A DNA stretch of 64,000 bases from Diadophis punctatus similis (GCA_023053685.1 JALIGW010000061.1:886001-950000), one strand, 5' to 3'; counted from the stretch's first letter, positions 17,069 to 29,620 are shown. Made by a program: numbers and translations. The notes: a model not told the origin generated them from the sequence alone.

Positions 17069-17764
17069 ATGTCCTCCACGAACGGAGATAAGCTGGAAAC
17101 AGAAAAAAATCTTCAGCATGAAGCCCTGGAAACAGAAGCAACCTCTTTTGCAGACAACTCTAATCTGCAAGAAATGACACCACCTCTTTTTGGGACTCAA
17201 ACAGAAGATATTGCCGGGGCATCTTCACAAGCGGAACAGGATTTATTTACAGAGGTTAGTAAAAGTTACCCAACCACATCGTTCGTCCCTGGGGGAAATT
17301 CTACACGTTTAGGAGCTATTCCAAAAATCTCTCAAGCTAATGCCCCACAAGATGAGGAGGCATCCTTCTATAGGCAGCAAATTGCCAGCCCACAAACGTC
17401 TTCCATAGGGCAGACAAGTGCTTAAAGAGAAATAAATTTAACTTATGGCCAGACGCTGCAGAGGCAGCAAGCTCAGATTAAGCATTTGCAAAAAGAATTA
17501 CAGGAGGCTAGACTGTATGCATTTTTCTGTGTTGAAAAGCAAGATGTCCACCCGCCTTCAGGCATTCCAGAGCGGGGCCATGATCCCCCCTCCTTTCCTT
17601 CTTTAAACAACTTAGAACAACGCCCTTGGATGGGCGCGTCACAATTACGTGGGCTGGAACTTTTTCATGAAAGGGACTTTGCATTTCCCAAAAGTAATGC
17701 TGCACTGCCATCTAGTGGCGACAAAAGGGTTTTTTTTTCTCCAAGTAATTCAGGAACAGAATGA
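17069..17764 (+). pseudogene. Copia 2 gag, N-terminal part
   Basis: ATG 17,069 opens 118 codons (MSSTNGDKLETEKNLQ). A TAA ends the frame at 17,425, after which the same frame continues open to 17,764 (QLRGLELFHERDFAFPKSNA). It corresponds to the start of copia 3 gag (EQRDFPKSNVAVPSSG). A frameshift near 17,740 moves coding into the next frame. Confidence 0.75.
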
Positions 17765-20700
17765 AACTTTGCATAAACAGAATGAATCCTTGCATAAACA
17801 GAATGAAAGTTTAAATGAACAATTAAAAATATTGCAGGCTCAGAACAGAATGACTCACTTGAGGCTTGATACATTAATGCTTCGTCCATCATTAGCTGCA
17901 CAACCTTTACAGGCACAAATTGTCCCGCCTGCCCAACCTATGCAAGCACAAATTGTGCATCCACCGCAAGCTGGACCACCTCCTACTCCAGCACCAGGGG
18001 CCCAACCTGTGCCTGCTCAAGGGCCACCACCAGCTGTGGCAGCCCAACTTTTGCCTGCTCCAACACCACCACCTATTGCTGCCCCTCAGCAACAGCCAAT
18101 CCAGGCAGCTCCGCCTGCTCAGGCCCAAGCCTTGCCACAAGTGATTTCACAGGCCACACCAGTGCAGGCCACGCCTCACTTACAACTGCCATCTAGACGA
18201 TCCTACGAACGAACCTACGCACCAAGGGTACTAAGATGCCAATATTGCGACCGTGTGGGCCATACAAGCAGAGATTGTATTCAATTGCAACGCACTCAAG
18301 TTCCTGTCCAGCCCAGAGGAACAGACTACAGACGCCAGTACCAGCCCAGAGGAACAAACTACAGACGCCAGTACCAGCCCAGAGGAACAGCACCCAGAGG
18401 CAGCAGAGGCAGAGGACAGCGCCGACCCGGTCCCAGGCGTGATTTCCCACCTCCATACACCATGCTAGCAATCACCCATGATACACAGCCAAAACAATAC
18501 GACCGGTCTCTTTTGTGGACTCTCGATAGTGGAGCGGCTGTTCACATTACTTACAGAAAAGAACTTTTCAAAGAGCTACATGAGCCTGAACCAGAATATC
18601 GTGAACTGTACGCATTTGGTGGCCACCCCTTCAAAGTTGAAGGAAAAGGGACTGTTTTTATTGAAGAGTTAGGTACCCTAGTACCTGATGTTTATTATAT
18701 TCCTACAGCTAATTGTAATTTGCTTAGTCAGAATCATTTATCTGCTGTTTTACATTTTTATGTCCTTCATTTAGGTAACGCCAGTTATATTTTTAAAGAT
18801 GGTCATATTATTGCTGACACAATTGTGATTGGTCAGGTCTACTATTTGAGGCCAAAGGCAGAACCTCAAATTCAGGCAAGTATAAAAATCTCAATAGAGA
18901 ATATCACAGGCCCAGAGAGAGATACCCCAGAGAGAGATCCTGTGAATACTCCAAAGGCTCCTAAAGCCACAAAGCAACAGGTAATCAAACCCAAGGTTCC
19001 TCATGATAATGTTAATGCTGCAACCTCACTTACAGGTTTTCGTTTACATGACAGGTGTATACATAGATGGCACAGAAGATTAGGGCATCCCAGTTTTGAG
19101 GTTCTTAAAAAGATGCCATTTTTCGCACAAGGTTCGAATTTCAAAGGATGTAAGGTACATTTGGATTGTGCTGTTTGCAAAAAGGCAAAATCGAGGGCAG
19201 CAGCCGTTCCAAAACATGCTATATGTAAGTCAACACGCATTTTTGATTTGGTTCATACTGATATTGTGGGCCCTTATGGTCCAACTATTGGCGGTAAAAA
19301 GTATTTCTTAACTATTGTTGATAATCATTCTAGATATGGTTATGCCTTTCTTATGAAAGAAAAATCTGAAACCTTTCAGACCTTTAGAGATTTTGCAGTC
19401 CAAATCTACAATCAACACGGAGTGAGGATCCGGAGAATCCAGAGTGATCGTGGTGCCGAGTTCACGTCTCAGCGTTTCCAGGATTGGATGCGACGAAACG
19501 GTATCCTACACCAAACATCTGCCCCTTTCACGCCGGCTCACAACGGAGTGGCAGAGAGACGACAGGGGGTCCTCCAAACCATGATGCGCTGCCTCCTAGA
19601 AGATGCCAATCTCAAACACTCATTTTGGGGCGAAGCAGTTAAGTATGCAAATTACATTGTCAATCATACATGGAGCAGTGTCATTGACCAAACACCCTTC
19701 TACATGTTATATGGCTGCCAGCCAGATCTTAGACACTTACACATTTTTGGTTCATATGCCATGGTCAATATTCCATTGGCCCAAAGAAGAAAAGGTGGCC
19801 CAGTAGCAAAGAGACTGAGATATATGGGTGTTGATAGCAATTCTAAATGGGGAAGATTCATTGACCGTCACAATACGATAACAAGTTCTAATTCAGCTAA
19901 TTTTGAAGAAGATACAGATTGGTCCAGGATACATTCTAATGACCCTGGAGTTTATTTCCCTAGAACTGAAATTGTTGATACAGTGCAACCAGATGACCAA
20001 CGTTCATCACCTGATATCCCATCCTACCACGCCGTGGATGCTGAAGCTAGTGACGCTGATGGAGATGTGGACAACAAGAAAGACGACTGGACAATCGTCC
20101 CGAGACGTTCCAAGAGAACTACAAAAGGTATTCCACCAAAGAGATACACAATGCAATTGACAAACACACCATCGCCATTGATCTGTAATGTTACACTCCC
20201 ACCAGAGAACTTTTCACAAATTAAATATCTTTCTGAAGATGAACAACAAAAATGGTATGAAGCCATGCAAGTTGAGATGGACAGTTTGCAGAAACTCAAA
20301 GTATACACATCTGCAACACCTCCAACACACAAAAAAGTCATTGGCACAAGATGGGTCTACAAAATCAAACAAAAGCCAGATGGTGAATTATTATACAAAG
20401 CAAGACTTGTCGCACAGGGTTTCGCACAAAGCTATCCTGAAAATTACACAAACACTTACTCACCTACAGTGCGAACTGAAAGTGTGAAAATTGCTCTAAC
20501 CACTGCTTCTATCCTTGGACTTGAAGTTTTCCAATTTGATGTTGAAACAGCTTATCTACATGCTGATCTAGATGAAGAAATCTACGTCAGGTCCGCTCCC
20601 GGCTTCCGGGACCAAGAAGAGGATACCTGGTTCCTAAACAAGAGTCTCTATAGTCTGAAACAATCAGGTCTGATGTGGTACACATGTCTAAAAGACAAAC

Positions 20701-21737
20701 TAAATTTAATGGGCTTTATTAAGTCCGACACTGATGAATGCGTGTTCACAAAAAGGTATGGAAATATTAATGAAATTGTTCTTGTTTATGTTGATGACAT
20801 TGTTTACATTGGTCCAAACAAACACATGAGTGAGAATTTTGTTAAAGGTTTGCAAAAATACTTCACATTGAAATCATTAGGACACATCAATGAATATTTA
20901 GGAGTCCACATTGAAAAGACACAGAAGGGGTTTAGCCTTTCACAAGAAGCTAAGATAGATCAACTTTTGCATCATTGCAACATGACAGATGCAACGCCTA
21001 CACAAACACCTATGCAAACTGATTTTCACAATTTGAAGGATGCATACAGTCCTGAGTTCAAGGATCAAACACTTTATCGTTCAGTAATTGGTTCACTACT
21101 TTACATTAGTGGATGGACTAGACCAGACATAGCACTTAGTGTTAATTTACTTCCAAGACATGTAGGCAAAGCAACAGAGTTTCACTGGTCATGTATTAAG
21201 AAGTTATTGAGATACTTGATACACACAAAACACTTCAAATTGAAGCTAGAACCAGAACATACAGATTTTGCTGACATGTATTGTTATGCAGATGCAGATT
21301 GGGCAAGTGATAAGGAGTCAAGAAAAAGCACATCAGGTTACATAGTGTTCCTGAATGGATGTCCAGTTTACTGGAACGTAAGAAAACAAAGTTTTATTTC
21401 CTGCTCATCAACTGAAGCAGAGTATGCATGTGTGTCTGATGCGTGTAACTTTTTAACGTGGTTCGATTCCTTAGTTACAGATATCTGGACGAAGCCAGAA
21501 AAACCGATCACTGTGATGGAAGATAATTAATCAGTAGTTTACATTTCCAGGACTCACTTCACAGGTTCAAGGTCCAGACACATTGACATTCGTTACAAGA
21601 ATGTTAGAGAGTCAGTAAGACAAGGTCTCATAAAGTTAGAATATGTGCCAACAAAATATCAGATAGCTGACATTCTGAACAAACCATTACCTATTGCTCA
21701 GCATAATTACCTCAGATATTTACTGTGTGTTGAGTGA
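17740..21737 (+). CDS. Copia 2 gag-pol polyprotein (protease, integrase, RT, RNase H)
   Basis: The open frame runs to a TAA at 21,528-21,530. In order: a Gln/Asn coiled segment, a Pro/Gln/Ala-rich linker (about 17,900-18,190), zinc knuckle CQYCDRVGHTSRDC, protease LLWTLDSGAAVH, integrase HRWHRRLGHPSF with CAVCKKAK (HHCC), DIVGPYGPTIGGKKYF, IQSDRGAEFTS and TPAHNGVAERRQG; then RT with YVDDIVYIG and RNase H YADADWASDKESRKSTSGYI. The gag core found in copia 3 between linker and knuckle is deleted. The TAA replaces a Gln codon in EDNxSVVYIS; coding homology continues to TGA 21,735-21,737. Confidence 0.9.
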
Positions 21738-21760
21738 CACATTATATTAGCCCAACTGAC

Positions 21761-21770
21761 AAAGAAGGGG
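21761..21770 (+). other. Copia 2 polypurine tract
   Basis: aaagaagggg directly before the 3' LTR, where plus-strand DNA synthesis starts. Confidence 0.75.
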
Positions 21771-22105
21771 TGTCACGATGTGAATATTGCCAGTTGTGCA
21801 GATCTACTGTTTCTTGTATTTATGGTCAAGCAGACATGTGATATATTTTACTACGCATGCGTGCATTCCAGGAGTTTTTGTTAACTCCCATTCCTTCTTT
21901 CTCTTTCTGCATTTTCTGCCGAAGGCAGACGTGATTTTCATTAGCCAATAAGATGTAGCTTATTAAGGATCTATTTTATTACTTTTGTACTGAAATAAAT
22001 ATTTTGTTAATTAGATTTGAATCTCGGTTTTATTTTCTAATGAGAATGACTTCAAAAGAAGCAAGATCCACAGATCGCCTCTACGGGGGAATGCCCCCCT
22101 TAACA
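21771..22105 (+). repeat. Copia 2 3' LTR
   Basis: Near-identical to 16,640-16,974; single-base differences include ctacttt/ctactgt and agccgat/agccaat. Confidence 0.92.
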
Positions 22106-23630
22106 TAGGAGACAACACATCATGGTTTGCAGGACCCCTTGCCGTCGCTCTGAAACTCCGTTATGAGCAGGTGTGTAAGGGGCTGAGGTCTGATGCAGAA
22201 TTCCATTCCTACGCATCCAGTCCTGGAAACGCTGAGGCATGAATTCAGCACCTCGATCACTTTGAATTCTGGTGATGCTCACTCCGTGTTGTTTATAAAC
22301 GAGGACGGCAAAGTCTTTAAAGATCTGAAAGGTCTCTGATTTTTCTTTCATAGGATATCCATATCCATATCTAGAATAATTATCAACAATTGTTAGAAAA
22401 TATTTTCTGCCACCAAGTGTTGGCTGTTTGAATGGACCTACTATGTCAGTGTGTACCAATTCAAATATGCGTGTTGACAGGCATGTAGCGTGTTTTGGAA
22501 TGGCTGCTGCTTTGGATTTGGCCTTTTTGCAGACGGCACAATCCAAAAACACCTTACACCCCTTTAGATCCAAACCTTTTGCGAACTCTGGCATTTTCCA
22601 AAGAACACGGAAACTGGCATGTCCCAATCTTCTATGCCACTTATGGATACACCTGTAATGCAAAGGATTACCAGTTAGTGAATTTTCAACATCAACAGTA
22701 GTATGAGGAACCTCAGGCTTGCTCTGAGCAACCTGTTTCACAATTTTCCCTTTGTTGGCTTTAGGAGCCTTTGGAGCCTTTGGAGTAGCAACAGGATCTC
22801 TCACTGGGACATCTCTCTCTGGGCCTGTGCTCTCCTTTGGAGTTTGAATACTTGCCTGTGCTTGCGTTTTAGGCTTTGGCTTTAAGTAATAAACACCACC
22901 AATTAACATGGTTTCAGCAACAATATCTCCATCTTTAAATATATAACTTGCTTTCTCAAGGTGGTGAACCTGGAACTTTAATACTCTAGACAAGTGAGCC
23001 TGACTAAGCAAGCTGCTATTTGGTATGTAATAAACATCAGGAATGTATGCATCGAGCTCTTCAATGTAAACAGTTCCTTTTCCTCTGACCTGACAAGGAT
23101 GATTGGAAAAAGAATACAGTTCACGAAGTTCAGTTTCAGGATTGTGCATCTCTGTGAACAATTCTTTTCTAAAAGTCACATGCAAAGCTGCACCACTGTC
23201 CAAAGTCCACAAAAGTTGTCTGTCGTATTCAGGACACGGTTGTGGATCATTGGTTAAAGCCAATGTTGCGAGTGGAGCTTGTGGATCACGCCTGGGACCA
23301 CGACGGCCTTGTCTTCCACCTCTGCCTCTGCCTCCTCTGGAATCTGTTCCTCTGGGCTGGTACTGGACGGGAGCTGAAAGTCGTTGGGGACAATCCCGGG
23401 TGGCATGTCCCACACGATTACAGACGTAGCATCTTGGCATCCTTGGAATGTAGGCTCTTCCTCAGAAGGTGCGCCTCGCTGGAACTCTTGATGCGGGTGG
23501 TCCTCTCAAATGTGGCATGGCAAGCATGAATGCTTCTTCTTCTGTTAAAATTCTGCATACATGATCCACTGTGCATTGAGCAATTGGCACTTGATTAATC
23601 TTTGTAATGGCATCTTTCCATACATAATTC
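22106..23630 (-). pseudogene. Copia 1 zinc knuckle, protease and integrase
   Basis: Minus-strand order: ALPxLRGPP, then CYVCNRVGHATRDC (CCHC knuckle), an RG-rich stretch (RGGRGRGGRQGRRGPRR), protease LLWTLDSGAALHV, then integrase HKWHRRLGHASF with CAVCKKAKSKAAA, VHTDIVGPFKQP, IQSDRGAEFMPQRFQDWMRR and TPAHNGVSERRQG. It ends where copia 2 inserted and resumes at 16,634. The 446-codon frame (22,100-23,440) is intact; upstream gag codons are in another frame. Confidence 0.9.
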
Positions 23631-23636
23631 AATGAG

Positions 23637-24200
<564 letters not shown>

Positions 24201-25050
24201 TCATCAATAACATAGCCTCTTTCGCCCAAATCCTTCCTCATTCCTTTCATCTTAGTTAAATGTTCTCCAATATATTCACCAGTCTTTAATTTTGAACCAT
24301 GAAAATCAGACAAAAGCAAACATGTAGATTCAATTGAAACAGCCCGGTAGCATGTTTCCAATTGGGCCCAAATTTGTTGGGCAGTTGCATCAGGTGGAAA
24401 TGTAACCTGTAATTCAGTGTCCATAGACATCAATAATGTTGTGCTTGCTTTAGTATCAAAATCTCTTATGGCAGGAGACCATGGCTGGGCAGGAGGGTTA
24501 AAAACCATGGAATGGGTACCTTCTCTTCGAAGTAATAGACCAGTCTCACTGACCCATGCTTGATAATTCTGTCCTGAACGCTTTAATTTTGAATCACCAG
24601 CCAGTGGAACAATAGAAGGTGTCTGTTGAGGAATGTACACCTGAGGTACTGGCTGTGGAGGTAAAGGCGCTTGTGCAGGCACTTGTGGTTGCAGCTGGGG
24701 TTTCTGTACGTGAACCTGTGGTTGTTGTACTGTGTGTGTCACTGGTGCATGAGCTGCTATATGACTCTGGCCTGCTGCAGTAACAGGCACCTGCCTTTGC
24801 TGCATTAAGCGGTGACCTGCCCCATCTACGTTAGGAATTTGGCTAAAATAGTCATCTACACCACCAGGGGATGCTAATGATTGAGCCTATGGAGACACGT
24901 GTGGCATTGCAGCCTGCAGACTTTCTTGGGTTAATGAAAAGGTTGAAAAACCTCTCTGTAAAGTTTCAAAATGTTTCTGCAATTCTGTGGAATGCATTAT
25001 TGATTTTTTGCCAGCAGATGGTGCTGCAACATTAGTTTCAGGCATTGCAT
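24201..25050 (-). pseudogene. Copia 1 gag core and proline-rich linker
   Basis: The core contains KLKRSGQNYQAWVSETGLLL, RREGTHSMVFNPPAQPWSPA, IWAQLETCYRAVSIESTCLL and HLTKMKGMRKDLGERGY, the Ty1/copia gag (UBN2-type) pattern. It is preceded by a Gln/Pro/Val-rich linker (24,600-24,790) and, after a stop at about 24,886, by FYAMPETNVAAPSAGKKS. The same order occurs in copia 3, with a longer Pro/Ala linker there. Confidence 0.85.
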
Positions 25051-25067
25051 AAAACCTTTCTCCTCTT

Positions 25068-25457
25068 GGAAAAACAACATCCAAAAAATATACAATATTT
25101 AATACTACATATTACAACTGCGGCAAGAATAACATATGCACAATATTGGAAAGACAATCAAATCCCACCAGAAAATATACTAATGGACAAAATATATAGA
25201 TGTGCCGAAATGGACATGCTGACTATTCAACTCAAAGGACAATGCGACTCAGAATACTACAAAACATGGACTAGATGGTACAACTGGACTAAAAAAAAGA
25301 GGAAAGACTGTGTGACAACGTGAGAAGAAAACAAAGACAGAAAAGATTGTAAATTTATGATTTAATGTGCATAATTGAGATATAACAAATGTTGTAAAAA
25401 CGGGTGTAGATCTGTATCAAAATATTCAGATGTTTAATGAAGAAAAATAATAAAAAA

Positions 25458-25487
<30 letters not shown>
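25068..25487 (+). mobile_element. Short L1 insertion with poly(A) tail
   Basis: A 5'-truncated L1 of 420 bases: ORF2 C terminus (ILHITTAARITYAQYWKDNQ, CAEMDMLTIQLKGQCDSEYY, KTWTRWYNWTKKK), 3' UTR, and an uninterrupted A tract of nearly 30. A perfect 17-bp TSD aaaacctttctcctctt lies at 25,051-25,067 and 25,488-25,504. The long tail and perfect TSD mark it as recent. It lies in copia 1 gag. Confidence 0.95.
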
Positions 25488-25496
<9 letters not shown>

Positions 25497-25504
25497 CTCC
25501 TCTT

Positions 25505-25784
25505 TCAGAACTCAGTGAAGGGACATCACGAGACATAGGAAGTGACGTGTATCCCTCCTGAGGGTGTGGCTGTGGCCTCGAGGGAGAAGTAATGGAGGCT
25601 GTGCTGTGCCCATCTGGCTGAAGCTTAGAAAAAACCTCTTTCGCTTTTTGCAGTTCACTTTCCATAAAAGTAATTTTCTCATGATAACTCCGTATTACAG
25701 CATTCCATGCAGATTCTGCAGGGTTTACTGGAGAAGGCATTTGCTCTCTCTCTCTGAGAATATCATCTCTCTCTCTCTCTAAGG
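25505..25784 (-). pseudogene. Copia 1 gag, second N-terminal segment
   Basis: Codons include NAVIRSYHEKITFMESELQK and AKEVFSKLQPDGHS, a coiled-coil-like stretch, preceded by a run of LERERDDILREREQ. It continues at 30,353 once the hAT is removed. Confidence 0.75.
25777..25784. repeat. SPIN-like hAT target duplication, left copy
   Basis: ctctaagg here and at 30,345-30,352: a perfect 8-bp TSD. Confidence 0.92.
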
Positions 25785-26516
25785 CAGTGGTTCCCAACCT
25801 GGGGGTCGGGACCCCTTTGGGGGTCGAACGACCATTTCCCAGGGGTCGCCCTGGCATCCTCAGCTCCCCCCCACTGCCACAAGCCTGGCCATATTAGCTC
25901 AACTCGCCCAAGCCCTCCGATTGGTCGGGAGAGGTGCCATTCGGTGAGAGGTGTTTGTGACGCCTGGTGGCTGAGCTAAGGGGCGGGGCGTCGCAAGATT
26001 GCGCGCTGGAGAGTACAAGGCGTTGCTTAAGACATCTGTGGCCGCCCCTGTCTCCTGCTCACAGCGGCAGTTTCTTCCCGCTGGTGTCGAAGGGAAAGGG
26101 AGTCATGGGAGGAAACGGCCAGCCAACGACCACTTAAGTTTCACAGCGCACGATGGCGGGAAGGAGGACAGCTGGGTCGGAATCGTCTGTCTGCCCTCTC
26201 GCCCTCGGCTGGCGCGGAGACCCAGCAAACAAAGAGGCAAACAGGGAGGGAGGGAAGTGTTGTGACCCAGCACCGCAACCCCCAGAAACACACACACACA
26301 ATCGTTGGGAGGCAAACAAAAAGGTTCCTTTTACTAATAAAGTTTCTTAGCAAAACTCAGAGGTGTTAGAAGTCCAAAACAACACAAACGGAAAGTCTCA
26401 AGGAATAAGGTTCTTTGGGTTACTTGAGGGTTAAATAGCACACAGACAAAAGTTCAAAGCAAGACTCATTAATTCTTCTCTTATCTGAACAGATAAGAGA
26501 TCATGACAACTGCCCC

Positions 26517-27389
26517 TCCTTGTTCCTTGAGGGAGAAAAACTGACTCCCTCGGACCGGGTCCGCAACTTGGGGGTCCTCCTAGATCCACAGCTAAAATTG
26601 GACCATCATCTTTCTGCTGTGGCTAGGGGGGCCTTTGCACAGGTTCGCCTGGTGCACCAGTTGCGGCCATATTTGGAGAAGGAGGCTCTACTCACGGTCA
26701 CTCATGCCCTTGTCACCTCTCGTTTGGACTACTGCAATGCGCTCTACATGGGGCTACCCTTGAAGAGTATCCGGAGACTTCAGTTGGTGCAAAATGCGGC
26801 TGCGCGTGCTGTGGTGGGTGTGCCAAGGTACACCCACGTGACATCGATACTCCGCCAGCTGCATTGGTTGCCCATCGGTCTCCGGGTCCAATTCAAGGTG
26901 TTGATCACCATCTTTAAAGCCCTTCATGGCTTAGGACCAGGTTATCTACGGGACCGCATTCTGCCTCATACTTCCCTCCGACCGGTTAGGGCCCACAGAG
27001 TTGGCCTCCTCCAGGTCCCGTCGGCCAAGCAATGCCGGCTGGCGGGCCCAAGGGGGAGAGCCTTCTCTGTGGCTGGCCCCGCTCTCTGGAACCAACTTCC
27101 ACCAGAGACCCGAACTATCCCCACTCTGCTGGCCTTCCGAAAAGCCGTTAAGACATGGCTCTTCCTGCAGGCGGGGGGTAGAGCTTAATTCACTCGAGCT
27201 CACCCCCCAAGTATGTATGATGTTGAATGGTTGTTGACTTCTTATATTGTGTTTTAATTTTTATATTGTTTTAATTACTATTTTAGATTTTGGTTGTTCT
27301 TGTATTTTTCACTGATGTACGCCGCCCTGAGTCCTTAGGGAGTTGGGCGGCATATAAGAATTCCAAAATAAATAAATAAATAAATAACA
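26517..27389 (+). mobile_element. 5'-truncated L2 LINE within the solo LTR
   Basis: Starts at codons EGEKLTPSDRVRNLGVLLDP and ends with the L2 3' terminus (gccgccctgagtccttaggg, gagttgggcggcatataag) and (AAAT)n. It lacks the RT active site. L2 copies at 34,621, 46,766, 50,008 and 59,104 are close relatives. Confidence 0.9.
26520..27188 (+). pseudogene. L2 RT C-terminal region
   Basis: 222 open codons: HQLRPYLEKEALLTVTHALV, RLDYCNALYMGLPLKSIRRL, QLHWLPIGLRVQFKVL, GPGYLRDRILPHTSLRPVR and AFSVAGPALWNQLPPETRTI. These are the thumb and C-terminal domain of L2/Maui-like polymerases. Confidence 0.9.
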
Positions 27390-27569
27390 ACTTGGCTGGC
27401 TTCCCGGAATAAAGCTGGCAGAAGCTGGTGTCTTCGATAAGATTCCCAAACAAACGTAGAACTGAAACTCTGGATATGCCGTGGTCATTGATTCGTTGTT
27501 CTCAGCAGTGAGCACTAATTACCCCGGCCTAATATAGGCACTGAAGGGCGTGGCCCAATTAGCCCTCAC

Positions 27570-27842
27570 TGCTTCCTCCGATTGGACCGATGCTTACTCA
27601 GCCAATCCTGTCTTCTGGCTGCTCTGCGAGCTCTGGCATCCAGCATGGGTTCTTCATCTCCTGATGAAGCACTCTGCTGCGCAGGTGCAGAAGGTCCTGG
27701 GAGATCGTCCTGCTCTGGCACCGAGTCCTCATCACCAGCCGTCTCTGGTGCCAGGCACATGGGCTGGTACTGCTGCACCATGAGCGGCTCCACGTCCTCC
27801 GGATCCTCCAGACTCGGCGCCGGACGCGGCCAAGGCACAACA
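27570..27842 (-). CDS. Acidic coding-like segment of the second LTR
   Basis: Reads LAPETAGDEDSVPEQDDLPG, PSAPAQ, EEPMLDARARRAARRQDW. See the partner at 1,500-1,764. The upstream ATG at 27,913 lies outside the LTR in hAT sequence, so it is not the native start. Confidence 0.4.
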
Positions 27843-28463
27843 GGAAGAGAGAGACTAAGAGATATTAGCGCAGGGCTAGCCTGATCATACAGCCTCGGTG
27901 CTGAGGGCGCCACCGCCGGGGGCAGGAGGAGCTAAGCCGGAGGGAACTGGAGAAGGAGGTGGTGCCGGAGCATGGTCCATCGCCGCCGCCCTGCTCCATA
28001 TGATCAGGCTAGCCCTGTGCTAATATCTCTCAGTCTCTCTCTTCCCTCCCTCCCTGTTTGCCTCTTTCTTCACTGGCTCTCTGCGCCAGCCGAGGGCGAG
28101 AGGGCAGACAGACGAGCCCGACCCGGCTGTCCTCCTTCCCGCCGTCATGCGCTGTTAAACTTAAGTGGTTGTTGGCTGGCCGTTCCCCCCGTGACTCCCT
28201 TTCCCTTCGACACCAGCGGGAAGAAATTGCTGCTGCGAGCCCCAGCCGGCCCGGTTTGCGAGTCCCGTCTGTAGTCGGAGATGTGGGACGTGGCAAGCGA
28301 GGAGACGGGGATGCTGGAGGGGGTAGCAGGGAGTGTCTGGGCGGGAGGATTTAATAAAATATAAAATATAGTTCTTAAAGCAGAAGACATATAAACCCAA
28401 GGGGACAAATGGGTGTAAGGAAGGAGAGAGTTTGACGCTTCTCATGAATCAAATTTGCAAAGA

Positions 28464-28643
28464 ATGAAGGAGGAACAGAAGAGTTTGAAGGAATTGTCCT
28501 CCAGCCACAAAGGGGAATCTTTGAAAAGGCGGCTGGGCGAGGGGACCATAAGTGCCTTGTTGGACGTCTCACTGCAGGACCCGCGGCTGCGCTACGAGCT
28601 CATCCAGCGCATCGGCTCCAGCACTTACGGCAATGTTTACAAG
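28464..28643 (+). pseudogene. MAP4K2: MAP4K2-like first-exon fragment captured by the hAT
   Basis: The frame reads [20 protein letters not shown] followed by [10 protein letters not shown], then AAG|GTGCGC at 28,643/28,644, a good splice donor. MAP4K2 (germinal centre kinase, a MAP kinase kinase kinase kinase acting upstream of JNK) begins with almost the same residues, including DVSLQDP, and its exon stops near this Lys. The expected initiator position is ATA (28,548). The Gly-rich loop GxGxxG reads G-S-S-T-Y-G, so the second glycine is lost. The remaining kinase exons are absent. The in-frame ATG at 28,464 lies in former 5' UTR. This is a captured, decayed fragment and not a working kinase gene. 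Confidence 0.75.
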
Positions 28644-29189
28644 GTGCGCAACGGCGCGCCCGGGGTGCATGGCCGGCTTTGGAGAGGGTCCCCCCAGGCG
28701 TGCTTGGGGAGGGAAAGGCGCCACCACTGGGGCGGAGAGGAGCCGCAGAGGTGGCCGAGTGAGCAGGAAGGAAGGCAGAAGGATCCCGAGCCGCCGAAGC
28801 CCCGCCTTGCAAGCCCGCTCGGGCTCTTCCTCCGCCGCAGATAAGGACGGCCGGCAACACGATGCAGCTGCCGGTCTCCAGGAGGGAGGAGAGAGAGCAG
28901 GGGGAGGGGGTTTCTAATCGGGGGTCCCTATGACTGGCAGCAGAGGGCGCCTTTTGGAGAAGGCAAGGCGAGGGTGGGCTGGCTGGCTGGCTGGTTCCCC
29001 GGACAAGGTCGGCTCTGTGGGGCAGGCTGGCTTTGCTACAAGTGTAGGCAGGGCGGGCAGGACCCCCCCCCCCCCGCTCGCTCCGCTTTCCTGGAGTGAC
29101 TGAATAACCACAATGCGCTTATTTGTCCGGGTTGCCAGAGAGTTTGGCATGCACAGATCTTGCGGTGCTGAGGGCTAGGAGAGGGAAGA
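28644..29189. other. Probable captured intron 1 of the MAP4K2-like gene
   Basis: GC-rich sequence follows the splice donor without any further exon-like frame. It is inferred to be intronic because it directly follows GTGCGC and carries no coding pattern. How far the host cargo extends toward 30,100 is unknown. Confidence 0.4.
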
Positions 29190-29405
29190 AGAGAAAAGGG
29201 AAGGAAGGAAGGAAGGAAGGAAGGAAGGAAGGAAGGAAGGAAGGAAGGAAGACCAGAAATGGAAGGAAGGAAGGAAGGAAGGAAGGAAAGGAGAGGAAGG
29301 AGAGGAAGAAGAAGAATGTTAGGTGGGAGGGTGATAGGAAGGAAGCAAGGAAGAGAAAAAAGTGAGAGAGAGAAAGAAAAGAAAGAAAGAAAGAAAGAAG
29401 GAAAG

Positions 29406-29467
<62 letters not shown>

Positions 29468-29620
29468 GGAGGTTGGGAGGGAGGAAGGGAGGAAGAGAAA
29501 AAAGCGAGAGAGAGGGAAAGAAAAAAAGAAAGAAAGAAAGAAGAGGAAGGTTGGGAGGAAGGAAGGAAGGAAGAGAAAAAAGTGAGAGGGAAAGAAAATA
29601 AGAAAGTAAGAAAGAAAAAG
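29190..29620. repeat. (GGAA)n / (GAAA)n microsatellite block
   Basis: Long ggaa runs, then gaaa runs, with imperfect duplicates of aggttgggagggagg and agagaaaaaag. Charged frames over it are artefacts. Confidence 0.95.

Larger units (their letters stand above)
16640..22105 (+). mobile_element. Ty1/copia element 2 (plus strand), complete with TSD
   Basis: LTRs of 335 bp (16,640-16,974 and 21,771-22,105) differ at about 6 positions. The perfect TSD is tagga (16,635-16,639; 22,106-22,110). Primer site TGGTATCAGAGATGGC starts right after the 5' LTR and the polypurine tract AAAGAAGGGG lies right before the 3' LTR. It was inserted into the integrase gene of copia 1. Gag has a frameshift, lacks its core domain, and pol has a premature TAA, so this copy is not autonomous. 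Confidence 0.93.
26258..27842 (-). mobile_element. Solo LTR, second copy of the family at 1,488
   Basis: On the minus strand it starts TGTTGTGCCTTGGCCGCG and ends GTCACAACA; the TSD is ggaag (26,253-26,257; 27,843-27,847). Without the L2 insert it is about 710 bp, matching the first copy. It contains the related acidic coding-like segment. It could have entered before the hAT moved here and travelled as cargo. Confidence 0.88.
26061..28235. repeat. Long palindrome inside the hAT, left arm split by a solo LTR
   Basis: Left arm: 26,061-26,257 plus 27,843-27,890. Right arm: 27,999-28,235. Shared blocks include ttcttcccgctggtgtcgaa, ggccagccaac, ccctctcgccctcggctggc, gaggcaaacagggagggagg and ctagcctgatcat. 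The loop is about 108 bases (27,891-27,998). Removing the LTR and one ggaag makes the left arm continuous, which proves the palindrome came first. Confidence 0.88.

Noticed and set aside
28455..28917. A working MAP4K2 gene at this locus
   Set aside because: Only a first exon is present, its expected start is ATA, the glycine loop is damaged, and it lies between the ends of a hAT inserted in a retrotransposon.
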